A stretch of 64,000 bases of DNA, from contig JAKSIK010000011.1 in the NCBI GenBank assembly GCA_024398835.1, positions 1 through 64,000 of the forward strand. Direction: 5' to 3'. Position numbers and translations under genes: made by a program. Each line of letters starts with the position of its first letter. The stretch's first letter is position 1. Source of the stretch: Fibrobacter sp. Its GTDB lineage: Bacteria; Fibrobacterota; Fibrobacteria; Fibrobacterales; Fibrobacteraceae. Of this stretch, positions 27,944 through 36,767 are shown in pieces. The notes beneath the pieces were generated by a model that worked only from the letters and a program-made list of their open reading frames with translations, did not search any database and was not told the DNA's origin.

Positions 27944-29353
27944 ATGGGAAAAAATCGAAGCAGTTTTTCTAGCCAGCTGGGCTTCATCCTAGCCGCTGCC
28001 GCCAGCACCGTTGGCCTTGGCAACATTTGGCGTTTCCCATACCTTGCCGCAAAAGATGGGGGTGGATTTTTCATCCTCATCTATTTGATTGTCGCCATGA
28101 CCTTCGGCTTCACACTGCTCCTCACGGAAATCGCCATCGGCAGAAGAACCCGCCAGGGACCCCTCACAGCATACGGCAAAATCCACAAAAAATGGAAGTG
28201 GATTGGAACCATCGCCTGCCTCGCTCCTGCCATCGTACTTCCCTACTACTACGCTATTGGCGGCTGGGTTCTCAAATACCTGGGCACCTATGTGACTTTC
28301 AATGGCGCAGCTGCCGCTGAATCCAACTATTTCAACTCTTTCATCTCCAGCTATTCCGCACTCATCTGGTTTTTCATCTTCCTCATCTCCGTAACAGCCA
28401 TCGTCATCACCGGCGTAGAAAAGGGCATCGAGAAAGGGAGCAAGATTCTCATGCCCATTCTTGTGGTGATGATTGTCCTCATCGCAGGCTTCTCCCTGAC
28501 GCTTTCGCACACGGATGCCGCCACCAACGTCACCCGCACTGGGCTGGACGGATTCAAGGTCTACCTCATTCCCGATTTCGCAAGCCAAACCACAAAATCA
28601 GTTCTCCTCACGATTATGGATGCCGTGGGCCAGTTGTTCTTCTCCATCAGTGTGGCCATGGGCGTCATGGTGGCTTACGGATCTTACGCCAAGTCCGATT
28701 TTGACATCGGGGCTGCCGCAAAAAAAATCGGGATTTTTGATGCCGCCATCGCACTCCTCGCCGGCATGATGATTATCCCCGCCGTATTCACGTTCATGGG
28801 GCCCGAAGGCATGGCTGCCGGCGGGCCGAGTCTCATGTTCATCACCCTGCCCAAGGTGTTCGCAGCCATGGGCTCTATAGTGGGAACCTTTGTCGCCATC
28901 ATCTTCTTTGCAATGACCGCCATCGCCGCCATCACCTCTGCAGTATCCATGATGGAAGCCATCGTCTCAAGCCTTATGGACGCATTCCACATGTCAAGGT
29001 GCCGCAGTTCCCTGATTGTCACCGCCTACCTTGTGATTATGGGCGTTATCGTCTGCTTGGGCTACAACACCTTCTACTTCGAAGCAGGGCTCCCCAACGG
29101 AAGTTCCGGCCAGATTCTCGACATCATGGATTTCATCTCCAACTACGTGGCCATGCCCATAGTTGCCCTCGCCACTTGCCTCATGATTGGCTGGGCTACA
29201 AAGCCCGGCATCATCATCGATGAAGTGACTCAGAACAATTTCAAGTTTCCGCGCAAAAAGCTTTACCTGGTCATGCTGAAGTACATCTGCCCCATCATTT
29301 TGGCGCTTATGCTTCTCCAATCCTTTGGAATCCTGGATTTGTTTTTGAAATAG
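27944..29353 (+). CDS. Sodium-dependent transporter, NSS/SNF family (first of pair)
   Basis: Predicted inner-membrane sodium:amino-acid symporter of the LeuT/MhsT fold, 469 residues with 11-12 helices. The N-terminal family block is clear: GFILAAAASTVGLGNIWRFPYLAAKDGGGFFILIYL, where helix 1 carries sodium and substrate contacts. GRRTRQGPLTAY and the helix 6 region MDAVGQLFFSISVAMGVMVAYGSY follow. ATG at 27944 is chosen because it aligns with the start of the tandem paralogue; a TTG eight codons upstream is rejected. No ribosome-binding site is visible, while a TATACTTG box ends 4 nt before the start. The substrate is probably an amino acid but cannot be told from sequence. Confidence 0.92.
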   Translation: MGKNRSSFSSQLGFILAAAASTVGLGNIWRFPYLAAKDGGGFFILIYLIVAMTFGFTLLLTEIAIGRRTRQGPLTAYGKIHKKWKWIGTIACLAPAIVLPYYYAIGGWVLKYLGTYVTFNGAAAAESNYFNSFISSYSALIWFFIFLISVTAIVITGVEKGIEKGSKILMPILVVMIVLIAGFSLTLSHTDAATNVTRTGLDGFKVYLIPDFASQTTKSVLLTIMDAVGQLFFSISVAMGVMVAYGSYAKSDFDIGAAAKKIGIFDAAIALLAGMMIIPAVFTFMGPEGMAAGGPSLMFITLPKVFAAMGSIVGTFVAIIFFAMTAIAAITSAVSMMEAIVSSLMDAFHMSRCRSSLIVTAYLVIMGVIVCLGYNTFYFEAGLPNGSSGQILDIMDFISNYVAMPIVALATCLMIGWATKPGIIIDEVTQNNFKFPRKKLYLVMLKYICPIILALMLLQSFGILDLFLK

Positions 29354-29377
29354 GTTCTTCCCCCAGGCATAAATTTC

Positions 29378-29385
29378 TATACTTG
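29378..29385 (+). promoter_or_regulatory. Promoter-like box 4 nt before a start codon
   Basis: TATACTTG ends 4 nt before the ATG at 29390, identical in sequence and spacing to the box of the preceding paralogue. Confidence 0.5.
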
Positions 29386-29389
29386 GGTC

Positions 29390-30799
29390 ATGACAAACAA
29401 TAGAAGTAGTTTTTCCGGACAATTAGGTTTCATTCTAGCTGCTGCCGCTTCCGCAGTAGGCCTGGGCAACATTTGGCGTTTCCCCTACCTCGCCGCAAAA
29501 GACGGTGGTGGATTCTTCATTCTCATCTACTTAATCGTGACGCTGACATTTGGCTTCACGCTCCTCCTCACGGAAATCGCCATCGGTAGAAAGACCCGTC
29601 AGGGTCCTCTCACCGCCTACGGCATGATTCACCAGAAATGGAAATGGGTTGGCGTGGTGGCTTGCCTCGTCCCGACCATCATTCTCCCCTACTACTGCGT
29701 CATTGGCGGATGGGTTCTCAAATACCTGGCCACCTACGTCACCTTCAACAGTGCCGCTGCCGCAGAATCCAGTTTCTTCACCGGATTCATTACCGCCTAC
29801 TCTCCTCTGGTGTGGTTCATCATCTTCTTCGTCTTTGTAGCGGCCGTCATTCTCGCCGGCGTGGAAAAAGGCATCGAGAAGGTGAGCAAAATCCTCATGC
29901 CCATTCTCGTGGTGATGATCGTTCTAATCGCTGGTTTCTCCCTGACGCTAGAGCATACGGATGCCGCCACCAACGTCACCCGCACCGGTTTGGATGGCCT
30001 CAAGGTCTACCTCATCCCCGATTTCGCAAGCCAAACTCCGAAATCCGTTCTCATCACCATCATGGATGCGGTTGGTCAGTTATTCTTCTCCATTAGCGTT
30101 GCCATGGGCATCATGGTAGCTTACGGCTCCTACGCCAAACCCACCGCCAACATCGGCGCCGCCACCAATAGAATCGAATTTTTCGATACGGCCATCGCTC
30201 TCCTCGCCGGCATGATGATTATTCCCGCCGTGTTCGCATTCATGGGTTCTGAAGGTATGGCATCCGGTGGTCCGAGTCTCATGTTCGTCACCCTCCCCAA
30301 GGTGTTTGTCGCCATGGGCTCTACCGTAGGCACCATCGTCGCTATCGTCTTCTTTGCAGTGACCGCAGTGGCAGCCATTACCTCTGCCATGTCCGTGATG
30401 GAAGCCATCGTTTCAAGCTTTATGGACGCCTTCCACATGTCCAGACGCCGCAGCTCCGTCATCATTACCATCTATACCCTGATTATGGGCGCCATCGTGT
30501 GCCTGGGCTACAACACCTTCTACTTCGAAGTTGGCCTCCCCAACGGAAGCACCGGCCAGATTCTCGACATCATGGACTTTATCAGCAACTATGTGGCAAT
30601 GCCTGTGGTAGCCCTCGCCACCTGCCTCATGATTGGCTGGGTCACAAAGCCGGGCATCATCATCGACGAAGTGACCTTGAAAAAATTCAAGTTCCCCCGC
30701 AAACGGCTTTATCTGGCCATGCTGAAGTTCATCTGCCCTGTCATCCTCGCGCTGATGATTCTCCAGTCCTTCGGCTTCCTGGATTTGTTCTTGAAATAA
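29390..30799 (+). CDS. Sodium-dependent transporter, NSS/SNF family (second of pair)
   Basis: Tandem paralogue of the preceding gene, also 469 residues and closely similar along its whole length, so it probably arose by local duplication. The same NSS signature (GNIWRFPYLAAKDGGGFF) and helix 6 block are kept. Differences concentrate in the segment after helix 6 (KPTANIGAATNRIEFFD against KSDFDIGAAAKKIGIFD) and in the external loops, which may alter substrate or regulation. The gap to the first gene is 36 nt and contains its own promoter-like box. A strong terminator follows. Confidence 0.92.
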   Translation: MTNNRSSFSGQLGFILAAAASAVGLGNIWRFPYLAAKDGGGFFILIYLIVTLTFGFTLLLTEIAIGRKTRQGPLTAYGMIHQKWKWVGVVACLVPTIILPYYCVIGGWVLKYLATYVTFNSAAAAESSFFTGFITAYSPLVWFIIFFVFVAAVILAGVEKGIEKVSKILMPILVVMIVLIAGFSLTLEHTDAATNVTRTGLDGLKVYLIPDFASQTPKSVLITIMDAVGQLFFSISVAMGIMVAYGSYAKPTANIGAATNRIEFFDTAIALLAGMMIIPAVFAFMGSEGMASGGPSLMFVTLPKVFVAMGSTVGTIVAIVFFAVTAVAAITSAMSVMEAIVSSFMDAFHMSRRRSSVIITIYTLIMGAIVCLGYNTFYFEVGLPNGSTGQILDIMDFISNYVAMPVVALATCLMIGWVTKPGIIIDEVTLKKFKFPRKRLYLAMLKFICPVILALMILQSFGFLDLFLK

Positions 30800-30878
30800 A
30801 TTCAGCCCAGACGGCGCAAGCCGCGCAAGCGGCGTGAACGTCGTCGGCATGAAAATTGCCAGCCCGCAAACCGAATTT

Positions 30879-30906
30879 AGCCCGACAATCCGTCGGGCTT
30901 TTTTTA
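30879..30906 (+). terminator. Rho-independent terminator after NSS pair
   Basis: AGCCCGAC pairs with GTCGGGCT around AATCC and is followed by TTTTTT. It overlaps the end of the convergent radical SAM gene. Confidence 0.85.
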
Positions 30907-32076
30907 CAGTCCCAGTTCCTCGTCCGTCAAGTAGCAGGCGGGGTCCTGTTCCCAGAAATCTCCGGTCACGGCTTCGGCCCGAGTGCGGAAGTTTCCGTTG
31001 CATAGCCCGAGGTAGGGGCACTTGGGGCAGCGGCCCTTCAGAATGGGTTTGCGGTTCTTGAGGCCCGCCATGATGGGGTTGGACTCGTCGCTCCAAATCT
31101 CGCCAAAACTGCGCTCCCGCACATTCCCGAGGGTGATGTATTGGGTGAACTGGTCCGGATGCACGTTTCCGATGCTGTCGATATTTCCGAAGGCCATGCC
31201 ACTGCGGTTGCCTCCATTCCGGCTAATCAAATCCAGCACGATTTTCGCCCGCTCTGGGTCTTCCCGCTTCATGCGGAGGTAGAGGTAGACGGCATCAGCG
31301 TGATTGTCCACCGTCAAAATTTCCTTGTTGATGCCGCGCTTTTTAAAGTCCAGCGTGCGGTCGATGATGAGGTCCATGGCCCTGCGGCTTTCCTCATGGT
31401 TCAGGTCCCGCTCAATCATGGCGCTGCCGCGACCGCTGTAAACCAGGTGATAGAAGCACACCCGGTCGATGTTCTCCTGCTCCAGCAAATCGAAGATGGC
31501 ATTCAAATCCTGAACGTTGTCCCGGGTGATGGTGAACCGGAGGCCCACCTTCTGGCCTGTGGCCACGCAGTTCCGGATGCCGCGAATAGCCAGCTTATAG
31601 GCGCCAGCGACTCCGCGGAACTTGTCATGAGTGGCTTCACATCCATCCAAACTAATACCCACATAGCCAACGCCCATGTCCTTCAACTTCTGAGCAACAT
31701 TTTCTGTAATGCAGGTGCCGTTGGTGCTGATGGTGGGGCGGATGCCCTTACTGGCGGCGTAATTGGCCAACTCAAAAAAATCTGGGCGGAGCAATGGTTC
31801 GCCACCACTGAAAAGCAGCACTGGCACATGAAAATCTGCCAGCTGGTCAATGAGCTTCATGCCCTCTTCGTGGGTGAGCTCGTTCTGATACTTGATGGCC
31901 TCGGACCGCGCATAGCAATGGACACACTTCAAGTTGCAGGTCTTGGTGCTGTTCCACACCACAACCGGACCCCTACCCGGCCCCACCCCGTTCTTGGATT
32001 CGTGGGCCTTGGGCTCGTAACGCAGGGAATCGCCAAAATTCGGCGCATCCATCAAAAGTTTGGTAATGCTAATCAT
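30904..32076 (-). CDS. Radical SAM/SPASM protein of the AhbC/NirJ type
   Basis: Radical SAM enzyme of 390 residues. The cluster motif is C47-x3-C51-x2-C54 (CNLKCVHCY), with the SAM-binding FSGGEPLLRPD and TISTNGT following. A SPASM-type cysteine set ends the protein (GRCPKCPYLGLC, then DPACYL). The N-terminal ISITKLL with GDSLRY, and the blocks RVCFYHLVYSGRGS, LTVDNHADAVYLYLR and FRTRAEAVTGDFWEQDPACYLTDEE, recall 12,18-didecarboxysiroheme deacetylases (AhbC) of the siroheme-dependent haem route; NirJ of haem d1 synthesis is a relative. No other haem gene is near. The assignment rests on recalled family sequence and the exact reaction is uncertain. A TATCTTTC box lies 5 nt before the ATG. Confidence 0.75.
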   Translation of the reverse strand: MISITKLLMDAPNFGDSLRYEPKAHESKNGVGPGRGPVVVWNSTKTCNLKCVHCYARSEAIKYQNELTHEEGMKLIDQLADFHVPVLLFSGGEPLLRPDFFELANYAASKGIRPTISTNGTCITENVAQKLKDMGVGYVGISLDGCEATHDKFRGVAGAYKLAIRGIRNCVATGQKVGLRFTITRDNVQDLNAIFDLLEQENIDRVCFYHLVYSGRGSAMIERDLNHEESRRAMDLIIDRTLDFKKRGINKEILTVDNHADAVYLYLRMKREDPERAKIVLDLISRNGGNRSGMAFGNIDSIGNVHPDQFTQYITLGNVRERSFGEIWSDESNPIMAGLKNRKPILKGRCPKCPYLGLCNGNFRTRAEAVTGDFWEQDPACYLTDEELGL

Positions 32077-32081
32077 ATGGC

Positions 32082-32089
32082 GAAAGATA
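32082..32089 (-). promoter_or_regulatory. Variant promoter-like box for radical SAM gene
   Basis: The minus strand reads TATCTTTC (one mismatch to TAnnTTTG), 5 nt before the ATG at 32076. Confidence 0.4.
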
Positions 32090-32095
32090 GTTATT

Positions 32096-32124
32096 AAAAA
32101 AAGCCCGCGGTTTTATCCGCGGGC
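32096..32124 (-). terminator. Rho-independent terminator
   Basis: GCCCGCGG and CCGCGGGC form an 8-bp stem around ATAAAA, followed on the minus strand by seven T. It ends the small basic protein gene. Confidence 0.88.
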
Positions 32125-32149
32125 CCTTTCAACACTTTCAATTCCGAGA

Positions 32150-32449
32150 TTACTTGGCAGCAAACTTCTTGGATGCAGCCTTGACCTTGGGGTCATTCTG
32201 AGCGTCCTTGATCTTCTGCTTGATGCCGTCTTCAATCTGCTTCTTGAGTTTTGCAGCCAGAGCGGGGAAACGGTCTTCCAGGGAATCACTAAAGGTAGCA
32301 GGCTTCTTGGCCTGGGAGGCACCCTTAAACTTGCCGTTAAAGGGGCGCTTCTTCTTGGCCGGGGCCTTCTTTGCTCCAGACTTTTCTTGGGATTTCGGTT
32401 CCTGAGGTTTGACTTCTTCTGTGGATTTTACTTCTTTTTCTTCTGCCAT
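32150..32449 (-). CDS. Small lysine-rich hypothetical protein
   Basis: A 99-residue, strongly basic protein with no signal peptide. The N-terminal half is low-complexity (Glu/Lys then GAKKAPAKKKRPFNGKFKG). The C-terminal half (residues 48-99) is a charged amphipathic helix region (LEDRFPALAAKLKKQIEDGIKQKIKDA). It could bind nucleic acid or ribosomes, but that is a guess from charge alone. An exact TATCTTTG box lies 41 nt upstream and a strong terminator 26 nt downstream, so it is a monocistronic, probably well-expressed gene. Confidence 0.8.
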   Translation of the reverse strand: MAEEKEVKSTEEVKPQEPKSQEKSGAKKAPAKKKRPFNGKFKGASQAKKPATFSDSLEDRFPALAAKLKKQIEDGIKQKIKDAQNDPKVKAASKKFAAK

Positions 32450-32489
32450 AATAGACCTCTTGGAAAATGTGAATAGGAAATAGACGGCG

Positions 32490-32497
32490 CAAAGATA
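32490..32497 (-). promoter_or_regulatory. TAnnTTTG promoter-like box
   Basis: The minus strand reads TATCTTTG, 40 nt upstream of the small basic protein gene. Confidence 0.5.
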
Positions 32498-32566
32498 GTA
32501 AATTGCACCGCATCAAACGGATTTATCACGAAAATTTAAGCAAAAACAGGGCTTCTCAGGCCGCGA

Positions 32567-33418
32567 TTAACCCAGTTCGATGTTATCGATGAGCCGCGTC
32601 TTGCCAAAGAATGCCGCCACCAGGATGACAGCCTTCTCGTCCGCCTTCAGCATACCCATGCATTTCTGCAGGCGCTTCTGGTCCGCCACCTCGATGTACT
32701 GGACCTGACCGTGGCATGCGAGAATGGCCTTGAGGACAATGTCCCGAAGGCGTGCCACACCGCGTTCGCCGGCATCGTAAGCGGCCTTCGCCTGAGCGAG
32801 ACCTTTGGAAATTCCGAGGGCGCGCTCCTTCTCTTCCGGGGTAAGGTATTCGTTCCGGCTGGAGAGGGCAATGCCCGAAGCCTCGCGCACGATAGGCACG
32901 CGGTGGATTTCGATATCGAAGTTCAAGTCCTTCACCATGCGCTCGATGAGGAACACCTGCTGGTAATCCTTCTCGCCAAAGTAGGCCTTGTTCGCCTTGG
33001 TAATGAGGAAGAGCTTTGCCACCACCGTGAGCACACCGCGGAAATGGCCCGAACGGTAGGCGCCGCAGTAAAGGCATTCCAGAGATTCGTCGCGAACCAG
33101 CGTAAGAGGGTCTCCTTCCGGATACATCTCCTGGACGCTTGGCGCAAAAACAAAGTCCGCGCCAATGGACTCGGCCAACTTTGCATCGGCCTCCAAACGC
33201 TTGGGATACTTGTCCAAATCCTCGTTCTTGCCGAACTGGATGGGGTTCAAAAATACGCTGACAACCGTTACATCACATTCTTTCACCGAAGTCTTGATGA
33301 GGGAGCCGTGGCCATCATGGAGAGCCCCCATGGTAGGCACAAGGCCAATCACCTTGCCCGCCTTGGCCAAGGGAGCCAAAGTAGCGCGCATTTCTTCGAT
33401 TGAATTAATGATTTTCAT
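32567..33418 (-). CDS. panC: Pantothenate synthetase
   Basis: Cytoplasmic ligase that joins pantoate and beta-alanine using ATP, the last step to vitamin B5. The protein has 283 residues, the standard length. PTMGALHDGHGSLI (HIGH-like nucleotide site, residues 28-41) is followed by YRSGHFRGVLTVVAKLF, FGEKDYQQVFLIERM and the KMSKS-region equivalent ASGIALSSRNEYL. It is the last gene of a folK-dNK-panC operon, 9 nt after the kinase gene. No panB or panD is nearby. Confidence 0.96.
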   Translation of the reverse strand: MKIINSIEEMRATLAPLAKAGKVIGLVPTMGALHDGHGSLIKTSVKECDVTVVSVFLNPIQFGKNEDLDKYPKRLEADAKLAESIGADFVFAPSVQEMYPEGDPLTLVRDESLECLYCGAYRSGHFRGVLTVVAKLFLITKANKAYFGEKDYQQVFLIERMVKDLNFDIEIHRVPIVREASGIALSSRNEYLTPEEKERALGISKGLAQAKAAYDAGERGVARLRDIVLKAILACHGQVQYIEVADQKRLQKCMGMLKADEKAVILVAAFFGKTRLIDNIELG

Positions 33419-33427
33419 ATAACCTTC

Positions 33428-34087
33428 TTAATTACTTTCGGGAACAAAATAAGTCGTCTGCTTGGGGCAAGCCGCAATAGCGTCTAGCACCATCTGCAGG
33501 TGGGCTTCATTGTGGACAAAGTCAATATTGTCCGTATTGATAATCAGCACAGGGGCGCTGGCGTAATGCCAGAAGTGGTGGTCATAGCGTTCCTGCAAAT
33601 CTTTGAGGTAGTTGCCTTCAATAGCCTTTTCCATGGCGCGACCGCGAGCCTTGATGCGGCTGAGGAGTGTGGGCACACTCGCCTGGAGGTAAACCACCAG
33701 GTCGGGTCTAGGAACATCCTTGTCCAAGGACTTGGCCACCTGCTCGTACATGGCATATTCGCTATCGGAGAGGTTCTGGGCCGCAAAAATTTGGTCCTTG
33801 TCGTAGGTGTAGTCGCTCACCAGAAGGTCGTGGAACAAGTCGCTCTGGAGGGCGGAGTTCTGGAGCTGCTTGTGGCGGTCCATCAAAAAGAACAGCTGCG
33901 TCTGGAAGGCGTAGGGTTCCGGATTCTCGTAGAACTTCTCCAGGAAGGGGTTTTCCTGATAGTTTTCCTCAATGCAGAGGGCATTCCAGCGTTCGGCAAT
34001 CATGCGGGCAAGGGTCGTCTTCCCTGCACCGATGACACCTTCAATCGCCAGAAAGTGAACACCCTTTTCGGCCAATGTAGTCAACAT
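33428..34087 (-). CDS. Deoxynucleoside kinase
   Basis: Phosphorylates deoxynucleosides (deoxyadenosine, deoxyguanosine or deoxycytidine) for salvage. The protein has 219 residues with a P-loop GVIGAGKT at 17-24, IEENYQENPFLEKFYENP with the conserved Glu of the substrate site near residue 41, FFLMDRHKQL, and the LID region SRIKARGRAMEKAI. It starts on the base where folK stops and lies 9 nt before panC. The folK-kinase-panC order is seen in other bacteria and reflects cofactor and nucleotide supply. The substrate is not resolved. Confidence 0.9.
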   Translation of the reverse strand: MLTTLAEKGVHFLAIEGVIGAGKTTLARMIAERWNALCIEENYQENPFLEKFYENPEPYAFQTQLFFLMDRHKQLQNSALQSDLFHDLLVSDYTYDKDQIFAAQNLSDSEYAMYEQVAKSLDKDVPRPDLVVYLQASVPTLLSRIKARGRAMEKAIEGNYLKDLQERYDHHFWHYASAPVLIINTDNIDFVHNEAHLQMVLDAIAACPKQTTYFVPESN

Positions 34088-34596
34088 CAGTTTTCCTCCC
34101 CTGTAATGGTGCGGAAGGGAATCTTGCCCTCCCGGGAAAGAAGGTCAGCGAGCAAATTCTTCACAGGAGCGCTGCAAAGGGGATCCACCCAATCAGGAGC
34201 AATATCGTTCAAGGGAACCAGCACAAACTGGCGCTTGGGGATTTCGGCATGAGGGATGGTGGGTCGCCCCGACATCACCTTGTTGCCGTAATACAGCAAA
34301 TCCAAATCAATTTCACGGGAATTCCAATGCCCCCGGGGCTTACGGCCAAGCAGGAGTTCGGAACCCTTCAGATAGTGGAGAAGGCGCGTAGGGGTGCCCG
34401 AATACCAGAAACTCACCACCTGGTTAAAGTAGGGGCCCTGACCTTCGGGGCCTACAGGAGGCGTTTCGTAAATGGGACTTTCCATCCAACCGCCGCTGGC
34501 AATCTTCGACAGCATCTCACGACCCTCCGCCAATCGACGGGAGCGGGGAGCCAAATTGCTACCTAGGGCGATGAATACACGATCCAATGATTCCAC
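34087..34596 (-). CDS. folK: 2-amino-4-hydroxy-6-hydroxymethyldihydropteridine diphosphokinase
   Basis: Transfers pyrophosphate from ATP to the pterin intermediate of folate synthesis. The protein has 169 residues. Family marks are FIALGSNLAPR at the start, YETPPVGPEGQGPYFNQVV, and the catalytic block REIDLDLLYYGN followed by RPTIPHAEIPKRQFVLVPL. The start is GTG at 34596, with GAGG 4 nt upstream. A TATATTGA sequence lies 10 nt before the start. It is the first gene of the operon with the kinase and panC. Confidence 0.94.
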   Translation of the reverse strand: MESLDRVFIALGSNLAPRSRRLAEGREMLSKIASGGWMESPIYETPPVGPEGQGPYFNQVVSFWYSGTPTRLLHYLKGSELLLGRKPRGHWNSREIDLDLLYYGNKVMSGRPTIPHAEIPKRQFVLVPLNDIAPDWVDPLCSAPVKNLLADLLSREGKIPFRTITGEEN

Positions 34597-34795
34597 AACC
34601 TCAATATAGATATTCGGAATGTCAATTTACTGACAATTTTTCCAAATCAGCCATTTTCGTAGTGACAAAAGCCTTTTTTTTTGCTACTTTAAGGCTGTTC
34701 TGAGATAGAACTCAATTATTACAGAGCCGCCTAAATTTTTAGCCTGGCTCACTATTTTCCCCTTTATTACATAGAGCAGAAAAAAGGAACATCTC

Positions 34796-36739
34796 GTGCC
34801 TAGAACAAAGAGCAAAGCCGATAAAGGCGTTCAGTTATTATCCGATACCGTTTCTCCGGATGCAACCATCGATTACCAGAAGTTGGGCGATTTGGCAGCA
34901 CCCATCCCCGGTGATGAAGCCCCCCAGCAGAAGAGAAGAGGACGCCCGAAAAAGGCAGAAGCAAAGACTAGCAGCGAAACTAAAATGGACGAGCCGATGA
35001 CGTCTGCCCCTATGGACGTGGAGCCCAAGGCAAACAAAACTAGAGCCACCGAACCGGTGAACGCTCCCGAGCAATTTACTGCCGCCGAACCCAAGAACTT
35101 TGATGCCGCTATTGTGATTGCGGAAGATGGCTACGTGGGCCAACCCTCTGCAGAAACGGTAACACCGGAAGCCCCTGCCGAAAACGTGGCAGAACCCTCT
35201 GAAGAGACTACTGTTGCCGCAGCACCTGGACACCACAACAACCAGAATGGCGACAACCGCCAGCGGAACAACGGGAACTTCAACAACCAGAATGGCCAAA
35301 ACCGTTTCAACAACAACGGTAACGGCAAATTCAACAAGTTCAACAAGTTCAAGAACCGCCACAACCGGAACCTCCCCCAGGACGACTTCATTGACGAAAG
35401 CATCCAGCTGCCGCCGCCCGACCCAGAAAAGGTTGCCGCAGCCCGCGCCAAGTGGAAGGAACTTCGCGGTCTCCCCATGTTTGAACTCCAGCGCCAAGCT
35501 GAGGAACTGGAGATTCCCGACTTCAAGAAAATGCGCAAGCAGGCTCTGGTGTACAGCATCCTCAGTTCCATTACCGGCGAGGACTGCCCCATCTATACCG
35601 AGGGCGTGCTGGAAATCATTCCCGAAGGCGGCCACGGCTTCCTCCGGAATCCGGACCACAACTATCTGGCTGGCCCCGACGACATCTACATCAGCCGCAA
35701 CATCATCCGCCGCTACGACTTGAAGATGGGCGACACCATTACGGGCCAGGTCCGTCAGCCGCGGGATGGCGAAAAGTACTTCGCCCTCATGCGCATCGAC
35801 ACCGTGAACTTTGAAGCTCCGGAAAAGACCAAGCGCCGCGTCTCCTTCGAATACCTCACTCCCATCCACCCCATCGAAAAGCTGAATCTGGAATGGAAGA
35901 AGGACGAATACAGCACCCGCATCATGAACCTCTTCACGCCCATCGGAAAGGGTCAGCGCAGTATCATTCTCGCTCCTCCCCGCACCGGTAAGACCGTTCT
36001 CCTCCAAAACGTGACGCAGGCTTTGACGGTGAACCATCCGGAAGTGAAACTCATGGTGCTCCTCATCGACGAACGTCCGGAAGAAGTGACGGAGATGCGC
36101 AAGCTGGTGGACCGTTTGAAAGACGACGCCTCTCGCGCAGGCAAGACCATTCAGGCCGAAGTGCTGGCCTCCACCTTCGACGAACCTCCTGAACGTCACA
36201 TCAAGGTGGCCGACATGGTTCTAGAAAAGGCAAAGCGCCTGGTAGAACAAGGCAGCGACGTGGTCATCCTTCTGGATTCCATCACGCGTTTCGCCCGCGC
36301 CAACAACGTGGTGATTCCCCACTCCGGCAAGATTTTGAGCGGTGGTGTGGACGCCAACGCCATGCACCGCCCCAAGCGCTTCTTCGGCGCCGCCCGTAAG
36401 ATTGAAAACGGAGGCTCCCTCACCATCATCGGCACCGCATTGATTGAAACCGGAAGCCGCATGGATGAAGTGATCTTTGAAGAATTCAAGGGCACGGGTA
36501 ACATGGAATTGGTACTGGACCGCCGCATCGCCGAAAAGCGCATCTGGCCCGCCATCGACATTTTCAAATCCGGCACCCGCAAGGAAGAACTGCTCCTCAA
36601 CGAAGAGGAACTTCGCCGCGTGTGGATTCTCCGCCGCTACCTGCAGGATATGACCACTGTGGAAATCATGGAATTCATGCGGGACAAGATGAAGTTGTTC
36701 GAATCCAACAAAGAATTTTTAACATCCATGAATGGGTAA
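34796..36739 (+). CDS. rho: Transcription termination factor Rho with long N-terminal extension
   Basis: Hexameric RNA helicase that ends transcripts, 647 residues against about 420 in E. coli. The extra N-terminal part includes an AT-hook-like [12 protein letters not shown] near residue 45 and an Asn/Gly/Gln-rich disordered stretch (about 143-190). Next come the usual Rho N-terminal helices, the cold-shock RNA-binding fold ([24 protein letters not shown]), Walker A ([13 protein letters not shown]), and the Walker B region ([14 protein letters not shown]) with SGGVDANA. The start is GTG at 34796 with AAGGAAC upstream. A structured leader of roughly 100 nt precedes it and a terminator follows. 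Basic disordered insertions are known in Rho from several phyla. Confidence 0.95.
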   Translation: MPRTKSKADKGVQLLSDTVSPDATIDYQKLGDLAAPIPGDEAPQQKRRGRPKKAEAKTSSETKMDEPMTSAPMDVEPKANKTRATEPVNAPEQFTAAEPKNFDAAIVIAEDGYVGQPSAETVTPEAPAENVAEPSEETTVAAAPGHHNNQNGDNRQRNNGNFNNQNGQNRFNNNGNGKFNKFNKFKNRHNRNLPQDDFIDESIQLPPPDPEKVAAARAKWKELRGLPMFELQRQAEELEIPDFKKMRKQALVYSILSSITGEDCPIYTEGVLEIIPEGGHGFLRNPDHNYLAGPDDIYISRNIIRRYDLKMGDTITGQVRQPRDGEKYFALMRIDTVNFEAPEKTKRRVSFEYLTPIHPIEKLNLEWKKDEYSTRIMNLFTPIGKGQRSIILAPPRTGKTVLLQNVTQALTVNHPEVKLMVLLIDERPEEVTEMRKLVDRLKDDASRAGKTIQAEVLASTFDEPPERHIKVADMVLEKAKRLVEQGSDVVILLDSITRFARANNVVIPHSGKILSGGVDANAMHRPKRFFGAARKIENGGSLTIIGTALIETGSRMDEVIFEEFKGTGNMELVLDRRIAEKRIWPAIDIFKSGTRKEELLLNEEELRRVWILRRYLQDMTTVEIMEFMRDKMKLFESNKEFLTSMNG

Positions 36740-36743
36740 ATCA

Positions 36744-36767
36744 AGTCCGCCTCGTGCGGACTTTTTT
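36744..36767 (+). terminator. Rho-independent terminator after rho
   Basis: AGTCCGC pairs with GCGGACT around CTCGT, followed by a run of T. It begins 4 nt after the rho stop and touches the end of the convergent ORF6N gene. Confidence 0.88.
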
